Positions 44,645-53,630 of a DNA stretch of 64,000 nucleotides are shown piece by piece. The stretch spans positions 62,001 to 126,000 of the forward strand of contig NZ_JBFDAE010000005.1 of NCBI RefSeq assembly GCF_040720935.1. Direction: 5' to 3'. A program made the translations under genes and the position numbers. The notes below the pieces were generated by a model that saw nothing but the letters and a program-made list of their open reading frames with translations, did not search any database and had not been told where the DNA came from. Source of the DNA: Jejuia sp040720935. GTDB taxonomy: Bacteria; Bacteroidota; Bacteroidia; Flavobacteriales; Flavobacteriaceae. The stretch's first letter is position 1, and each line of letters begins with the position of its first letter.

Positions 44645-45427
44645 ATGAAGAAATTACTACTTATATTAATTACTTTTAGTGCTGTACAAATGACCGAAGC
44701 GCAGCAAGAACCTGCTTTTGAAGATGGTGAATGGTTTAAATTTAAAATGAGTTATAGCGGTTTTTTAAAGGCTGGAAATGCTACACTTACCGTAAAAGAT
44801 TCAAAGCTAGAGGACAAAGATGTGTATCATGTTGTTGGTAAAGGCTGGACAACAGGTATGATACGATGGTTTTTTAAAGTGAAAGATAGGTATGAAACCT
44901 ACTTTGATAAAAAAACAATTATGCCTTACAAATTTGTGAGAAATATTGATGAGGGCGGACATACAAAAGATATTGAAATTGAGTTCGACCAAGAAAACAA
45001 TAAAGCCCACATTAATAATAAAAAGCATAAAACCAAGAAAGTTATTGACACCAAGCCCAATATCCAGGACATGGTATCTACGTTTTATTACTTAAGAAAT
45101 AATTTGGATACACGTAATTTAAAGGTTGGAGACGAAATAAAGGTGGATATGTTTTTTGATGAAGAAAATTATGGTTTTAAACTACAGTATTTAGGTGAAG
45201 AAACTATTGATACGGAATTTGGAGATATAGAATCTTTAAAATTTAGACCTTACGTGATGGCAGGGCGTGTTTTTAAAGAAGAAGAAAGTTTAACGCTATG
45301 GGTGTCTAAAGACAAAAATAAAGTACCTTTACGCATCAAAGCAGATTTGGCTGTTGGGTCGCTACGCGCAGACCTCGAAGCCTTTAAGGGACTAAAACAT
45401 CCGTTTCAAATAGTTGTTAATAATTAA
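44645..45427 (+). CDS. DUF3108 domain-containing exported protein
   Basis: I chose the ATG at 44645 (260 aa) because it gives the signal peptide MKKLLLILITFSAVQMTEAQ; an earlier in-frame ATG adds 18 non-signal residues. The body fits DUF3108: FEDGEWFKFKMSYSGFLKAGNATL, KVKDRYETYFDKKTIMPYKFVRNIDEGG, and VSKDKNKVPLRIKADLAVGSLRADLEAF at the end, a beta-barrel-like periplasmic fold of unknown function. Its stop codon overlaps the next ATG by one base (TAATG), so translation is probably coupled to the tryptophan-dioxygenase gene. Confidence 0.85.
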   Translation: MKKLLLILITFSAVQMTEAQQEPAFEDGEWFKFKMSYSGFLKAGNATLTVKDSKLEDKDVYHVVGKGWTTGMIRWFFKVKDRYETYFDKKTIMPYKFVRNIDEGGHTKDIEIEFDQENNKAHINNKKHKTKKVIDTKPNIQDMVSTFYYLRNNLDTRNLKVGDEIKVDMFFDEENYGFKLQYLGEETIDTEFGDIESLKFRPYVMAGRVFKEEESLTLWVSKDKNKVPLRIKADLAVGSLRADLEAFKGLKHPFQIVVNN

Positions 45428-46356
45428 TGAAATCAGACTCAGACATAACAAACCAACTCAGAGAAAAATACGAGTCTATAGACCAAGATTTAGAGGTTCA
45501 CTTAGAAGGATTGCTCCATAGCAAGCCTATCAGCTATTGGGATTATATTCAAACCGATGTATTGTTGAATCTTCAAAAACCCAGAACAGATTTCCCGGAC
45601 GAGATGGTATTTATAATGTATCATCAAATTAGCGAGTTGCTTTTTAAAATGATATTGACTGAAATTGGGCAAGTTGCTAAAAATGAGGTTGACGATTTAG
45701 ATGCCCAAATTTTTACTGAAAAAATAATGCGTGTTAGTCGCTATTTTGATGTGTTGACATCCTCCTTTAGTATCATGAAAGATGGGATGAACGTTGATCA
45801 ATACAACAAATTCAGAACAACTTTAACACCTGCAAGTGGGTTTCAAAGTGCGCAATATAGAAAGGTTGAATTCGCATCTACAGAATTAATTAATTTAATA
45901 GATAAACGCTTTAGAGATAAAGTCGGTCCAAATATTTGCTGCAATAAAGCCTTTGAGCAGTTATACTGGCAAGCAGCAGGAAAAGATTTTAAAACAGGCA
46001 AAAAAACCTATACACTTTCTGCTTTTGAGAAACGCTACAAAAAAGAATTTATAGAATTTTCTAAATTTTATGAGGACAATAATCTTTGGTCCAAATACAA
46101 ATCCTTACCTAAGGAAGCTCAAGAAAATGCGGATTTAATACAGGCCATGAGGCACTACGATTATACCGTAAACATCAAGTGGGTTATGGCGCATTACAAT
46201 ACAGCAAACCATTACTTGAATATTGGGGGCAAAACAGCCGAAGCAACTGGAGGTAGTGAATGGGTAAAGTATATGCACCCAAAATATCAAAAAAGAATAT
46301 TTTTTCCAGATTTATGGACAGAAAAAGAAATAAAAGAGTGGGGAATAAATATTTAA
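45427..46356 (+). CDS. Tryptophan 2,3-dioxygenase family protein
   Basis: 309 aa haem dioxygenase of the TDO superfamily, which opens tryptophan to N-formylkynurenine. Visible core: SYWDYIQTDVLLNLQKPR, DEMVFIMYHQISELLFKMILTEI with the distal histidine, SGFQSAQYRKVEF, and the C-terminal VMAHYNTANHYLNIGGKTAEATGGSEWVKYM, which carries the proximal haem histidine and the TGGS substrate loop. Kynureninase and kynurenine 3-monooxygenase are not in the window. It overlaps the DUF3108 gene by one base and the M23 peptidase gene by 43 bases. Confidence 0.92.
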   Translation: MKSDSDITNQLREKYESIDQDLEVHLEGLLHSKPISYWDYIQTDVLLNLQKPRTDFPDEMVFIMYHQISELLFKMILTEIGQVAKNEVDDLDAQIFTEKIMRVSRYFDVLTSSFSIMKDGMNVDQYNKFRTTLTPASGFQSAQYRKVEFASTELINLIDKRFRDKVGPNICCNKAFEQLYWQAAGKDFKTGKKTYTLSAFEKRYKKEFIEFSKFYEDNNLWSKYKSLPKEAQENADLIQAMRHYDYTVNIKWVMAHYNTANHYLNIGGKTAEATGGSEWVKYMHPKYQKRIFFPDLWTEKEIKEWGINI

Positions 46357-47648
46357 TATTAGTAGTATTCGGGTTAATATGTATAGGCTGTAAAAACGAC
46401 CCTAAACTTGAAATAGAAGAAGTTGTTGAAGTTATTCCCGAACCAGATCCTATTACGATGTTTGGTTTTAATATAGATGACTACGTTGTTAAACACGATA
46501 CCATTAAAAGCGGTGATAGTTTTGGTGAAATTTTAGAGCGTAATAATATAGGCTATCCTAAAATTTTCCATATTGCAGAAAAAGCTAAAGACACTTTCGA
46601 TATTAGGCGACTGCAAGTAGGGAAACCTTATGTATTGTTGTGCGCTAAAGACTCTTTGGAAACTCCAGAAGCTTTTATATACCAACCGTCTAAAGAAAAA
46701 TATGTAGTTATAAATTTTAAAGATTCTATACACGCTTTTACAGGTATAAAACCGATAACATATGTTGAAAAAGTGGCCACTGGTGTAATTACCAGTAATA
46801 TTTCAACAACTCTTGATGAAAAAGGTTTAAGCCCTAGACTTGCTTACAAAATGGCAGATGAAATTTATGCATGGACCATTGATTTTAGACGGTTACAAAA
46901 AGGAGATCGCTTTAAGGTAATTTATACTGATAAATATATTGATGATAGTATTTATATTGGTGTAGATAATATTAAGGCAGCCTATTTTGAACATAATAAA
47001 GAACCCTTTTACGCTTTTGAGTTTGTGGTGGATTCTACAAAGGGCATCATAGATTATTTTAATGAAGAAGCTAAAAATTTAAGACGTGCATTCTTAAAAG
47101 CACCAGTAAAATTTAGTCGCGTTTCTTCAAGATATAATCTAAAACGGCGTATTGCTGTGTATGGTTTTAGGGTAAGACCCCATAAAGGTACCGATTTTGC
47201 AGCACCAATAGGCACACCAATCATGGCAACCGCAAATGGTACCGTTACCGAGTCTAGACGAAAAGGCGGTAACGGTAAATATGTAAAAATAAGACACAAT
47301 GCTACTTATGAAACACAGTATCTGCACATGAGCAAGCGTCTTGTTAAAGTTGGCCAGTTTGTAAAACAAGGAGATGTTATAGGTAAAGTGGGTATGACAG
47401 GTAATACTGGAGGCCCACATGTATGTTATCGTTTCTGGAAAAACGGCAAACAAGTAGATCCCTTCAAACAAAAATTACCTGAAGCAAAACCAATTTCAGA
47501 TTCGTTGAAAGTGAAATATTTAGATTTCATTCAACCCATAAAAACACAACTAGACAATATCGATTTTCTAGAAGATGTTTTTGAAGACGAAAATCAACCG
47601 GAGCATAGGCTAAAAGAGAATACTAATCCAATTTCATACAACCAGTAA
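46314..47648 (+). CDS. M23 family metallopeptidase lipoprotein with altered HxC zinc motif
   Basis: I chose ATG 46314 (444 aa), which gives a basic n-region and lipobox LICIGC (Cys26); a GTG at 46338 is a possible alternative. An earlier in-frame ATG at 46260 would place the lipobox too far in. A LysM-like segment (DTIKSGDSFGEILERNNIGYPKIFHIAEKA) precedes the LytM/M23 domain: HKGTDF (His290, Asp294), QYLHMS (His338) and GPHVCYRF (His369, Cys371). The usual HxH is HxC here, so one zinc ligand is replaced by cysteine. It likely cuts cell-wall cross-links or regulates an amidase. Confidence 0.9.
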   Translation: MDRKRNKRVGNKYLILVVFGLICIGCKNDPKLEIEEVVEVIPEPDPITMFGFNIDDYVVKHDTIKSGDSFGEILERNNIGYPKIFHIAEKAKDTFDIRRLQVGKPYVLLCAKDSLETPEAFIYQPSKEKYVVINFKDSIHAFTGIKPITYVEKVATGVITSNISTTLDEKGLSPRLAYKMADEIYAWTIDFRRLQKGDRFKVIYTDKYIDDSIYIGVDNIKAAYFEHNKEPFYAFEFVVDSTKGIIDYFNEEAKNLRRAFLKAPVKFSRVSSRYNLKRRIAVYGFRVRPHKGTDFAAPIGTPIMATANGTVTESRRKGGNGKYVKIRHNATYETQYLHMSKRLVKVGQFVKQGDVIGKVGMTGNTGGPHVCYRFWKNGKQVDPFKQKLPEAKPISDSLKVKYLDFIQPIKTQLDNIDFLEDVFEDENQPEHRLKENTNPISYNQ

Positions 47649-47651
47649 TTT

Positions 47652-49271
47652 ATGGCATTACCTAGCATAAACCCGACTACAACGAACTCTTGGCAAAAAT
47701 TACAAGAGCATTTTGCCACTGTAAAGAATTTACAGATGAAAGATCTGTTTGCTCAAGATAGCGATCGAGCAAATAAGTTTACCATAAAATGGGACGATTT
47801 TTATGTAGATTTTTCTAAGAATAGAATTACTGAAGAAACATTCAAAAACCTTTTGGAACTTGCGGATGATGTGAAGCTGAAAGAAGCCATTAAAAGTCAG
47901 TTTTCAGGAGAAAAAATAAATTTAACCGAAGGACGAGCTGTATTACATTCAGCATTAAGGGCACCAGAATCTTCTGTTATAAAATTAGATGGAGAGAATG
48001 TAGTCCCTGAGGTTTACAACGTAAAACGTAAGATCGAAAGCTTTACTGGACAAGTTGTAAACGGCGATAGAAAAGGCTATACCGGAAAACCATTTACCGA
48101 TGTTGTAAATATTGGTATTGGAGGGTCAGATTTAGGACCGGCCATGGTTGTTGAAGCACTTCAATATTATAAAAATCACTTAACAACCCATTTTGTAAGC
48201 AACATAGATGGAGATCATGTAAATGAAGTGATTAAAAAATTAAATCTAGAGACAACACTTTTCGTCATTGTTTCTAAAACGTTTACTACTCAGGAAACCA
48301 TTTCTAACGCAAATACCATCAAAGCATGGTTTTTAAATTCAGCCAATGAAGAAGACATAGCGAAACATTTTGTTGCTGTTTCAACCAATATTGAATCCGT
48401 AAAGAACTTTGGAATAGATGCCAATAACATTTTCCCAATGTGGGACTGGGTTGGAGGTCGTTTCTCTTTGTGGAGTGCCGTTGGTCTATCTATAAGTTTA
48501 GCCACGGGATATCATAATTTTGATGGTCTTTTAAAAGGGGCTCACAAAATGGACGAGCATTTTAAAAATGAAGATTTTAAAAGCAATATCCCCGTAGTTT
48601 TGGCATTAATTAGTGTGTGGTACAATAACTTTTTTAATGCTGAAAGTGAAGCTGTTATTCCCTACTCTCAATATCTTAATCAGTTTGCAACCTATTTGCA
48701 ACAAGGTATTATGGAAAGTAACGGAAAAAGCATAGATAGAAATGGCAACCCAATAGATTACGAAACAGGGACATTGATTTGGGGAGAGCCAGGAACAAAT
48801 TCACAACACGCCTTTTTTCAATTGATACATCAAGGCACCAAGTTAATTCCGGCAGATTTTATCGGTTTTACAAAATCGCTTCATGGCAATCAAGACCATC
48901 AAAATAAGTTAATGTCAAACTTTTTGGCGCAAACAGAAGCTTTGCTCAATGGTAAAACTAAAGCACAAGTAGTGGCCGAGAATACTCCAGAAAATATTAT
49001 TCCTTTTAAGGTTTTTGCTGGAAACAAACCAACCAATACCATTTTCATCGATAAATTAACTCCAGAAAGTTTAGGGAAATTGATTGCTATGTACGAGCAT
49101 AAAATCTTTGTTCAAGGTATCATCTGGAATATTTATAGTTACGATCAATTTGGAGTAGAATTAGGTAAGCAATTAGCGAGCAAAATTTTAAAAGAATTTA
49201 GCGGAGAAGAAAAAAATGAACATGATGCTTCCACAGCCAATCTGTTGAATTATTATAAGAAAATGTCTTAA
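47652..49271 (+). CDS. pgi: Glucose-6-phosphate isomerase
   Basis: 539 aa. Interconverts glucose-6-phosphate and fructose-6-phosphate; the latter feeds GlmS. Signatures: VNIGIGGSDLGPAMVVEAL, FVIVSKTFTTQETISNA, the family pattern DWVGGRFSLWSAVGLSI, and the C-terminal GVELGKQLA. The active-site Glu lies in NGKSIDRNG...GEPGTNSQHAFFQLIHQG. It starts three bases after the peptidase gene, so it is in the same run. Confidence 0.97.
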   Translation: MALPSINPTTTNSWQKLQEHFATVKNLQMKDLFAQDSDRANKFTIKWDDFYVDFSKNRITEETFKNLLELADDVKLKEAIKSQFSGEKINLTEGRAVLHSALRAPESSVIKLDGENVVPEVYNVKRKIESFTGQVVNGDRKGYTGKPFTDVVNIGIGGSDLGPAMVVEALQYYKNHLTTHFVSNIDGDHVNEVIKKLNLETTLFVIVSKTFTTQETISNANTIKAWFLNSANEEDIAKHFVAVSTNIESVKNFGIDANNIFPMWDWVGGRFSLWSAVGLSISLATGYHNFDGLLKGAHKMDEHFKNEDFKSNIPVVLALISVWYNNFFNAESEAVIPYSQYLNQFATYLQQGIMESNGKSIDRNGNPIDYETGTLIWGEPGTNSQHAFFQLIHQGTKLIPADFIGFTKSLHGNQDHQNKLMSNFLAQTEALLNGKTKAQVVAENTPENIIPFKVFAGNKPTNTIFIDKLTPESLGKLIAMYEHKIFVQGIIWNIYSYDQFGVELGKQLASKILKEFSGEEKNEHDASTANLLNYYKKMS

Positions 49272-49363
49272 AACATTCAATTAGCCCCATAATAATCAGT
49301 ATCGATTATTATTGGACTAGACAAAAATCTGTATTTTTAAACAGTTAAATAAAATTCGAAATC

Positions 49364-49804
49364 ATGTACGAAACGATTCAAGTATTACATTCTTATTGGG
49401 CATATCTAGTGCTATTAATTTTAATTATTGCGGTAGTAAATGCCATTGCAAAATCTGTTGGCGGGAAAGAGTACAGTCCTAAAGATTTTAGAATTTCATT
49501 ATTTACCTTGATAGTGTCCCATATTCAGTTGTTAATTGGTTTTATACTTTATTTTGTAGCTCCTCGATTTGCTTTGTTCAGTGAAATTGGGATGGGTGAA
49601 ATCATGAAAGACTCTGTAAACAGATTATACCTAGTTGAGCACCCAATCATAAATATTGCAGTAGTAGCCCTTATTACAATTGGCTATTCTAAACATAAAA
49701 AGAAATTAACATCTGCCCCAAAATTGAAGACAATTGCAATTTTTTATACCATAGCGTTAGTACTGCTCGTGTCGAGAATTCCTTGGAGTGCTTGGCTGGG
49801 ATAA
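49364..49804 (+). CDS. Small four-helix membrane protein (often labelled cytochrome b-like)
   Basis: 146 aa with four membrane segments (SYWAYLVLLILIIAVVNAI, ISLFTLIVSHIQLLIGFIL, PIINIAVVALITIGY, IAIFYTIALVLLVSRIPW). Histidines within or next to helices (LHSYWA, SHIQLLIG, VEHPIIN) could bind haem, which is presumably why relatives are labelled cytochrome b. I cannot confirm haem binding from the sequence alone. A weak imperfect stem at 49287-49314 lies before it. Confidence 0.7.
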   Translation: MYETIQVLHSYWAYLVLLILIIAVVNAIAKSVGGKEYSPKDFRISLFTLIVSHIQLLIGFILYFVAPRFALFSEIGMGEIMKDSVNRLYLVEHPIINIAVVALITIGYSKHKKKLTSAPKLKTIAIFYTIALVLLVSRIPWSAWLG

Positions 49805-49820
49805 CTGGATTTAAAAATAA

Positions 49821-50657
49821 TCAAACCACATGCTTCTTCCGATACTTAGCAGGAGACAATTGATGTACTTTACCAAACTTTTTAAAGAAAAACGGCAGGG
49901 ATTCATAGCCACACGCAAATGCGATTTGAGATACTGTTTCATCTGAGTCTATAAGCATACGCGTTGCAATATTAATGCGGTATTCGTTTAAAAATGTAAA
50001 GAACGAACGCCCCATCATTTTACTGAAAAAACGCGAAAATGATTGTTCACTCATATTTACTAAGTCTGCCACTTCTTTTAAATAGATTTTCTGGGTATAA
50101 TTGGTTTCTACAAAATCATGCACTTTAGAAATCCTTTTTCCGTATTCTGATGGTAAATCATCTATAAAACTAGCTTCAGATAAGGTTTTTTGTGAACATT
50201 CAGAAAGACTGACTAATAGGGAAAGTAATTTTATATAAAGTTCATGGCCTTCTAAAGTTATTAATGCTTTAAACTGTGGAATTAAATGGGCAACCTCTTC
50301 CTTGTCAAAAATAATACCTTTTGAAGCTGTTTTCAGCATATTAAAAACTGGTGCTAATTCAGGAACATGCGTAAAAATACCTTTGTTCCATTGTATTACA
50401 AAAGATTTTGATGATCCTTTTTGATGCATCTCATTTTTCCAGCAATGTGGTAGTTTTGAGCGTAATAAAACAAGCTCCCCTGATTCGTAAGCGCCAACAT
50501 AATCTCCAATAAATTTAGTGCCAAAACTCTCCTCTATATAAGTAAGTTCATGTTGAGGATGAAAATGCCAAGGCATTTCAAAATTAGTTTTTTCATAAAT
50601 AAAGCCAGTAATACTCTGATGTTGCTCTAAATGTATGGGTTCAAGAATAGGATTCAT
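49821..50657 (-). CDS. AraC-family transcriptional regulator
   Basis: The ATG at 50657 gives 278 aa; ten further residues upstream begin at a TTG and overlap the likely -7 box (TATTTTTG, 50676-50683, minus strand), so the shorter start is preferred. A cupin-type sensor domain (MPWHFHPQHELTYIEESFGTKFIGD) precedes two C-terminal helix-turn-helix motifs (IYLKEVADLVNMSEQSFSRFFSKMMGRSF, VSQIAFACGYESLPFFFKKFGKV). It diverges from the P450-ferredoxin-reductase operon and is the obvious candidate for its regulator. Cupin AraC proteins often sense sugars or small aromatic compounds. Confidence 0.92.
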   Translation of the reverse strand: MNPILEPIHLEQHQSITGFIYEKTNFEMPWHFHPQHELTYIEESFGTKFIGDYVGAYESGELVLLRSKLPHCWKNEMHQKGSSKSFVIQWNKGIFTHVPELAPVFNMLKTASKGIIFDKEEVAHLIPQFKALITLEGHELYIKLLSLLVSLSECSQKTLSEASFIDDLPSEYGKRISKVHDFVETNYTQKIYLKEVADLVNMSEQSFSRFFSKMMGRSFFTFLNEYRINIATRMLIDSDETVSQIAFACGYESLPFFFKKFGKVHQLSPAKYRKKHVV

Positions 50658-50675
50658 CTGTAATCTATTTTGTAA

Positions 50676-50683
50676 CAAAAATA
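50676..50683 (-). promoter_or_regulatory. -7 box for the AraC regulator gene
   Basis: TATTTTTG on the minus strand fits TAnnTTTG, 19-26 bases from the ATG. It decides against the upstream TTG start, which would begin before transcription. Confidence 0.4.
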
Positions 50684-50806
50684 TCAAAATAAAAATAATA
50701 CATACAGAATAGTTTATTTATATGCTAAAAAAGGTTACGGAAATTGTTATATTTATTGCAACTTTTGCACTCCAAAATAAATTTAATAACCGTTAATTAG
50801 CATAAT

Positions 50807-51967
50807 ATGAAAAAAAGTGAGTTTCCAGATCCGTTTGAGAAAGCCAGAGTTGAAACCGGTATAGGGGAAATGGACGATCAAAACGATCCAGTAACGATGC
50901 TTTTGAGACATAAAGATGTTAGAAAGTCTGCACATAATTGGAAAACGTTTCAATCTGGAGCAACTCCGGGCAGAATAGTAATCCCTTCCGAAGTAAATAT
51001 TCGTACGACACGTCAAATTCCTTTTGAAGTAGATCCTCCAGAGCATAAAGATTATAGAACTATGGTAGAGCCTTGGTTTAAACGTCCTTTGGAAGCTGAA
51101 TATCAAGAAAAATTATCCAACCAAATTAATGGTTTATTAGATAGTGTTTTAGATAAAGACAATTTAGATGCTATTGAAGAATTTGCATTGGTACTACAAT
51201 CTAGAGCTTTAACATTATTATTAAATACGCCTTTTGAAGAGTCTGAAACTTGGATTTCTTGGGGAACACATGTATTTAGAAGTGAGGGTGAAGCTTTGGA
51301 TGGCGATAAAGCCGCTATTTTATATGATTATATTGATGCACGTATAGATCAAGCTATCGAAAATCCGGGGGAAGGGTTATACACGATGTTATTAAATTCT
51401 GAGGTAAATGGTAAAAAATTGACCAAGGAAGAAGTAAAAGGGGTTATGATTTTAACTTTTGCAGGTGGGCGTGATACGGTTATCAATGCGCTTACAAATA
51501 CTATTGCTTATTTTGCAGAACACCCAAAATCGCTTGATCGTTTAAGGGCAGAACCAGAAATTATCGGAAACGCCACAGAAGAATTTGTGCGTTATTTTTC
51601 GCCATTAACACAAATGGGGCGTGTGGTTACTGAAGATACCCAGGTTTGTGAACATGCTGTAAAAGAAGACACAAGAATTTCGTTATGTTGGGCTTCTGCT
51701 AACCGCGACGCAAATGTGTTTGAAAATGCAAATGAAGTGGTTTTAGACCGAAAAGTAAATCCGCATGTTGGGTTTGGTTTTAGTCATCATAATTGTTTGG
51801 GTGCTACCCATGCAAGACAGATTATGAAAATATTTATAGTAGCACTTACAGAAAAAGTAGGTTCTATTGATATCATAGATTCAAAAGAAAATATTGAAGA
51901 ATTAGGAGAATTTAAACGAAAAGTGGGCTTCGATAAACTAAAAGTTAAATTTAATAAATTAGTTTAA
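50807..51967 (+). CDS. Cytochrome P450 (class I system)
   Basis: 386 aa soluble bacterial P450. Conserved features: I-helix AGGRDT (219-224), ExxR Glu259-Arg262 in EEFVRYF, and the haem-binding loop FGFSHHNCLG with thiolate Cys330. The N-terminal part includes QIPFEVDPPEHKDYR. It is first in an operon with a putidaredoxin-type ferredoxin and an FAD reductase, so it has a complete electron chain. In marine Bacteroidota, comparable three-gene sets oxidatively demethylate 6-O-methyl-D-galactose from red-algal polysaccharides. That role is an inference from architecture; terpene or steroid oxidation remains possible. Confidence 0.95.
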   Translation: MKKSEFPDPFEKARVETGIGEMDDQNDPVTMLLRHKDVRKSAHNWKTFQSGATPGRIVIPSEVNIRTTRQIPFEVDPPEHKDYRTMVEPWFKRPLEAEYQEKLSNQINGLLDSVLDKDNLDAIEEFALVLQSRALTLLLNTPFEESETWISWGTHVFRSEGEALDGDKAAILYDYIDARIDQAIENPGEGLYTMLLNSEVNGKKLTKEEVKGVMILTFAGGRDTVINALTNTIAYFAEHPKSLDRLRAEPEIIGNATEEFVRYFSPLTQMGRVVTEDTQVCEHAVKEDTRISLCWASANRDANVFENANEVVLDRKVNPHVGFGFSHHNCLGATHARQIMKIFIVALTEKVGSIDIIDSKENIEELGEFKRKVGFDKLKVKFNKLV

Positions 51968-52059
51968 GCGGCATAAAACTAAGGTTTAATTCGCGAAATA
52001 GATGTCGCATCTAATCCATGAAATCCCTGTCAAAAAAATAAAAACAAAAATAAATAGGT

Positions 52060-52368
52060 ATGGCAAAAATAACATTTGTAACAAGTGATAACGAACGTAT
52101 TACTGTAGAAGGAGCCTCTGGTTCCGTAATGGCGCTAGCTGTTGAAAATAATATAAAAGGCATTGATGGCGATTGCGGCGGTGTATGCTCATGTGCTACG
52201 TGCCATGTATTTCTTACTCCTGAAGATATTGAAAAAATAGGAGGCGCAAGCGAAATAGAACAAGACATGCTGGAATTAGATGATAATGCAAACGAATATA
52301 GCCGATTAGGGTGCCAGTTGGAAATAAACGACTCACTTGATGGTATCGTACTTCAGGTAGCTAAATAG
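52060..52368 (+). CDS. 2Fe-2S ferredoxin, putidaredoxin/adrenodoxin type
   Basis: 102 aa. The cluster ligands are Cys39, Cys45, Cys48 and Cys85, with the Cx5Cx2C spacing of the adrenodoxin class (GDCGGVCSCATCHVFL, RLGCQLEI). It carries electrons from the reductase downstream to the P450 upstream. Distances are 92 bases from the P450 and 11 bases to the reductase. Confidence 0.96.
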   Translation: MAKITFVTSDNERITVEGASGSVMALAVENNIKGIDGDCGGVCSCATCHVFLTPEDIEKIGGASEIEQDMLELDDNANEYSRLGCQLEINDSLDGIVLQVAK

Positions 52369-52379
52369 ATTTTTAAATT

Positions 52380-53627
52380 ATGGAATCAACCAAAGACAAG
52401 GCTTGTATTATTATCGGTGCAAGTCATGCAGGGGTAAATTGTGCCTTTAATTTACGAAAAGAAGGCTGGGAAGGCAGCATTGAATTATTTGATGTAGATC
52501 CGTATTTACCTTATCACAGACCGCCTTTATCAAAAGCCTATCTAACTAGTGATGATGGGTTGGACAAGAACTTGCTGAAATCTGCCGAAGCCTATGAAAA
52601 AGAAGCCATAGGTTTACATTTAGGTGTAAAAGTGAAAAGTATCAATAGAGAAGAAAAAACGATTTCACTTGAAGATGATACAACACATAGCTACACCAAA
52701 TTAGTGATTGCTACAGGAGCACGTCCTATAATTCCACCGATTCCAGGAATTAAGACTGCTAAAAATTTATTCCCGTTACGCACAGCGACCGATGTTACCA
52801 ATATTAAACAAACCATAAACACACTTTCAAGTAAAAATGTAGTGGTTATTGGCGGTGGTTATATTGGTTTGGAAACTGCAGCATCTCTTAAAAAGTTAGG
52901 GGCAAATGTTACTGTTTTAGAGCGTGAGACACGTATTTTACAACGTGTTACGGCACCTGTAATGTCTGAGTATTTCGGTCAATTACATCAAGAAAATGGT
53001 GTTACTGTTTTAGAAGGCAAGAATGTAACATTGATAGAAACGGATAACGAAGCTAATACAGTTATTTGTGCTGATGGTTCAAAATTTGATGCTGATATGA
53101 TTATTGTTGGCGTTGGAATTTTTGTAAATAAAGAACTCGCCGATGCCTCAAAAATAGTCACTCAAAACGGTATTTTAGTTGACGAACAAGCACGTACAAA
53201 CGACCATGATATTTATGCCGTTGGCGATTGTACGTTCCATCATAATCCACATTATGATAGACATGTAAGATTGGAATCTGTACAAAATGCAGTTGACCAA
53301 TCTAAGGTTGTAGCAGCTTCAATTTGTGGGCAAACACCTGTTTATGATACGATTCCTTGGTTTTGGTCCGATCAGTATGATGTAAAATTACAAATGGTTG
53401 GCCTGTCAGAAGGCTATACCGAAGTCATTAAAAGAGAAGAAGCAGACGGAAAAAGCTTTTCAGTTTGGTATTTTAAAGATGATGAATTACTAGCTGTCGA
53501 TGCTGTAAATAATGCTAAAGCATATGTTTTTGGCACTAAATTTATTAAAGACAGATTGCAAGTTGATAAGACTAAGTTGGTAAATCCTGAAGTACCGATG
53601 AAATTGAATGAGCTAAAAACTATTTAA
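52380..53627 (+). CDS. FAD-dependent ferredoxin reductase
   Basis: 415 aa of the rubredoxin/putidaredoxin-reductase family. FAD-binding CIIIGASHAGVNCAFNLRKEGW, dipyridyl core RPPLSKAYL, ATGARPIIPPIPG, NADH-binding Rossmann motif VVVIGGGYIGLETAASLKKLG, and DIYAVGDCTFH for the FAD ribityl contact. It should pass electrons from NADH to the adjacent ferredoxin, completing the class I P450 system. Confidence 0.95.
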   Translation: MESTKDKACIIIGASHAGVNCAFNLRKEGWEGSIELFDVDPYLPYHRPPLSKAYLTSDDGLDKNLLKSAEAYEKEAIGLHLGVKVKSINREEKTISLEDDTTHSYTKLVIATGARPIIPPIPGIKTAKNLFPLRTATDVTNIKQTINTLSSKNVVVIGGGYIGLETAASLKKLGANVTVLERETRILQRVTAPVMSEYFGQLHQENGVTVLEGKNVTLIETDNEANTVICADGSKFDADMIIVGVGIFVNKELADASKIVTQNGILVDEQARTNDHDIYAVGDCTFHHNPHYDRHVRLESVQNAVDQSKVVAASICGQTPVYDTIPWFWSDQYDVKLQMVGLSEGYTEVIKREEADGKSFSVWYFKDDELLAVDAVNNAKAYVFGTKFIKDRLQVDKTKLVNPEVPMKLNELKTI

Positions 53628-53630
53628 TTT

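Noticed and set aside
46260..46313. Longer N-terminus for the M23 peptidase
   Set aside because: It would place 18 extra residues before a normal lipoprotein signal and overlap more of the preceding dioxygenase gene; the ATG at 46314 fits the lipobox.
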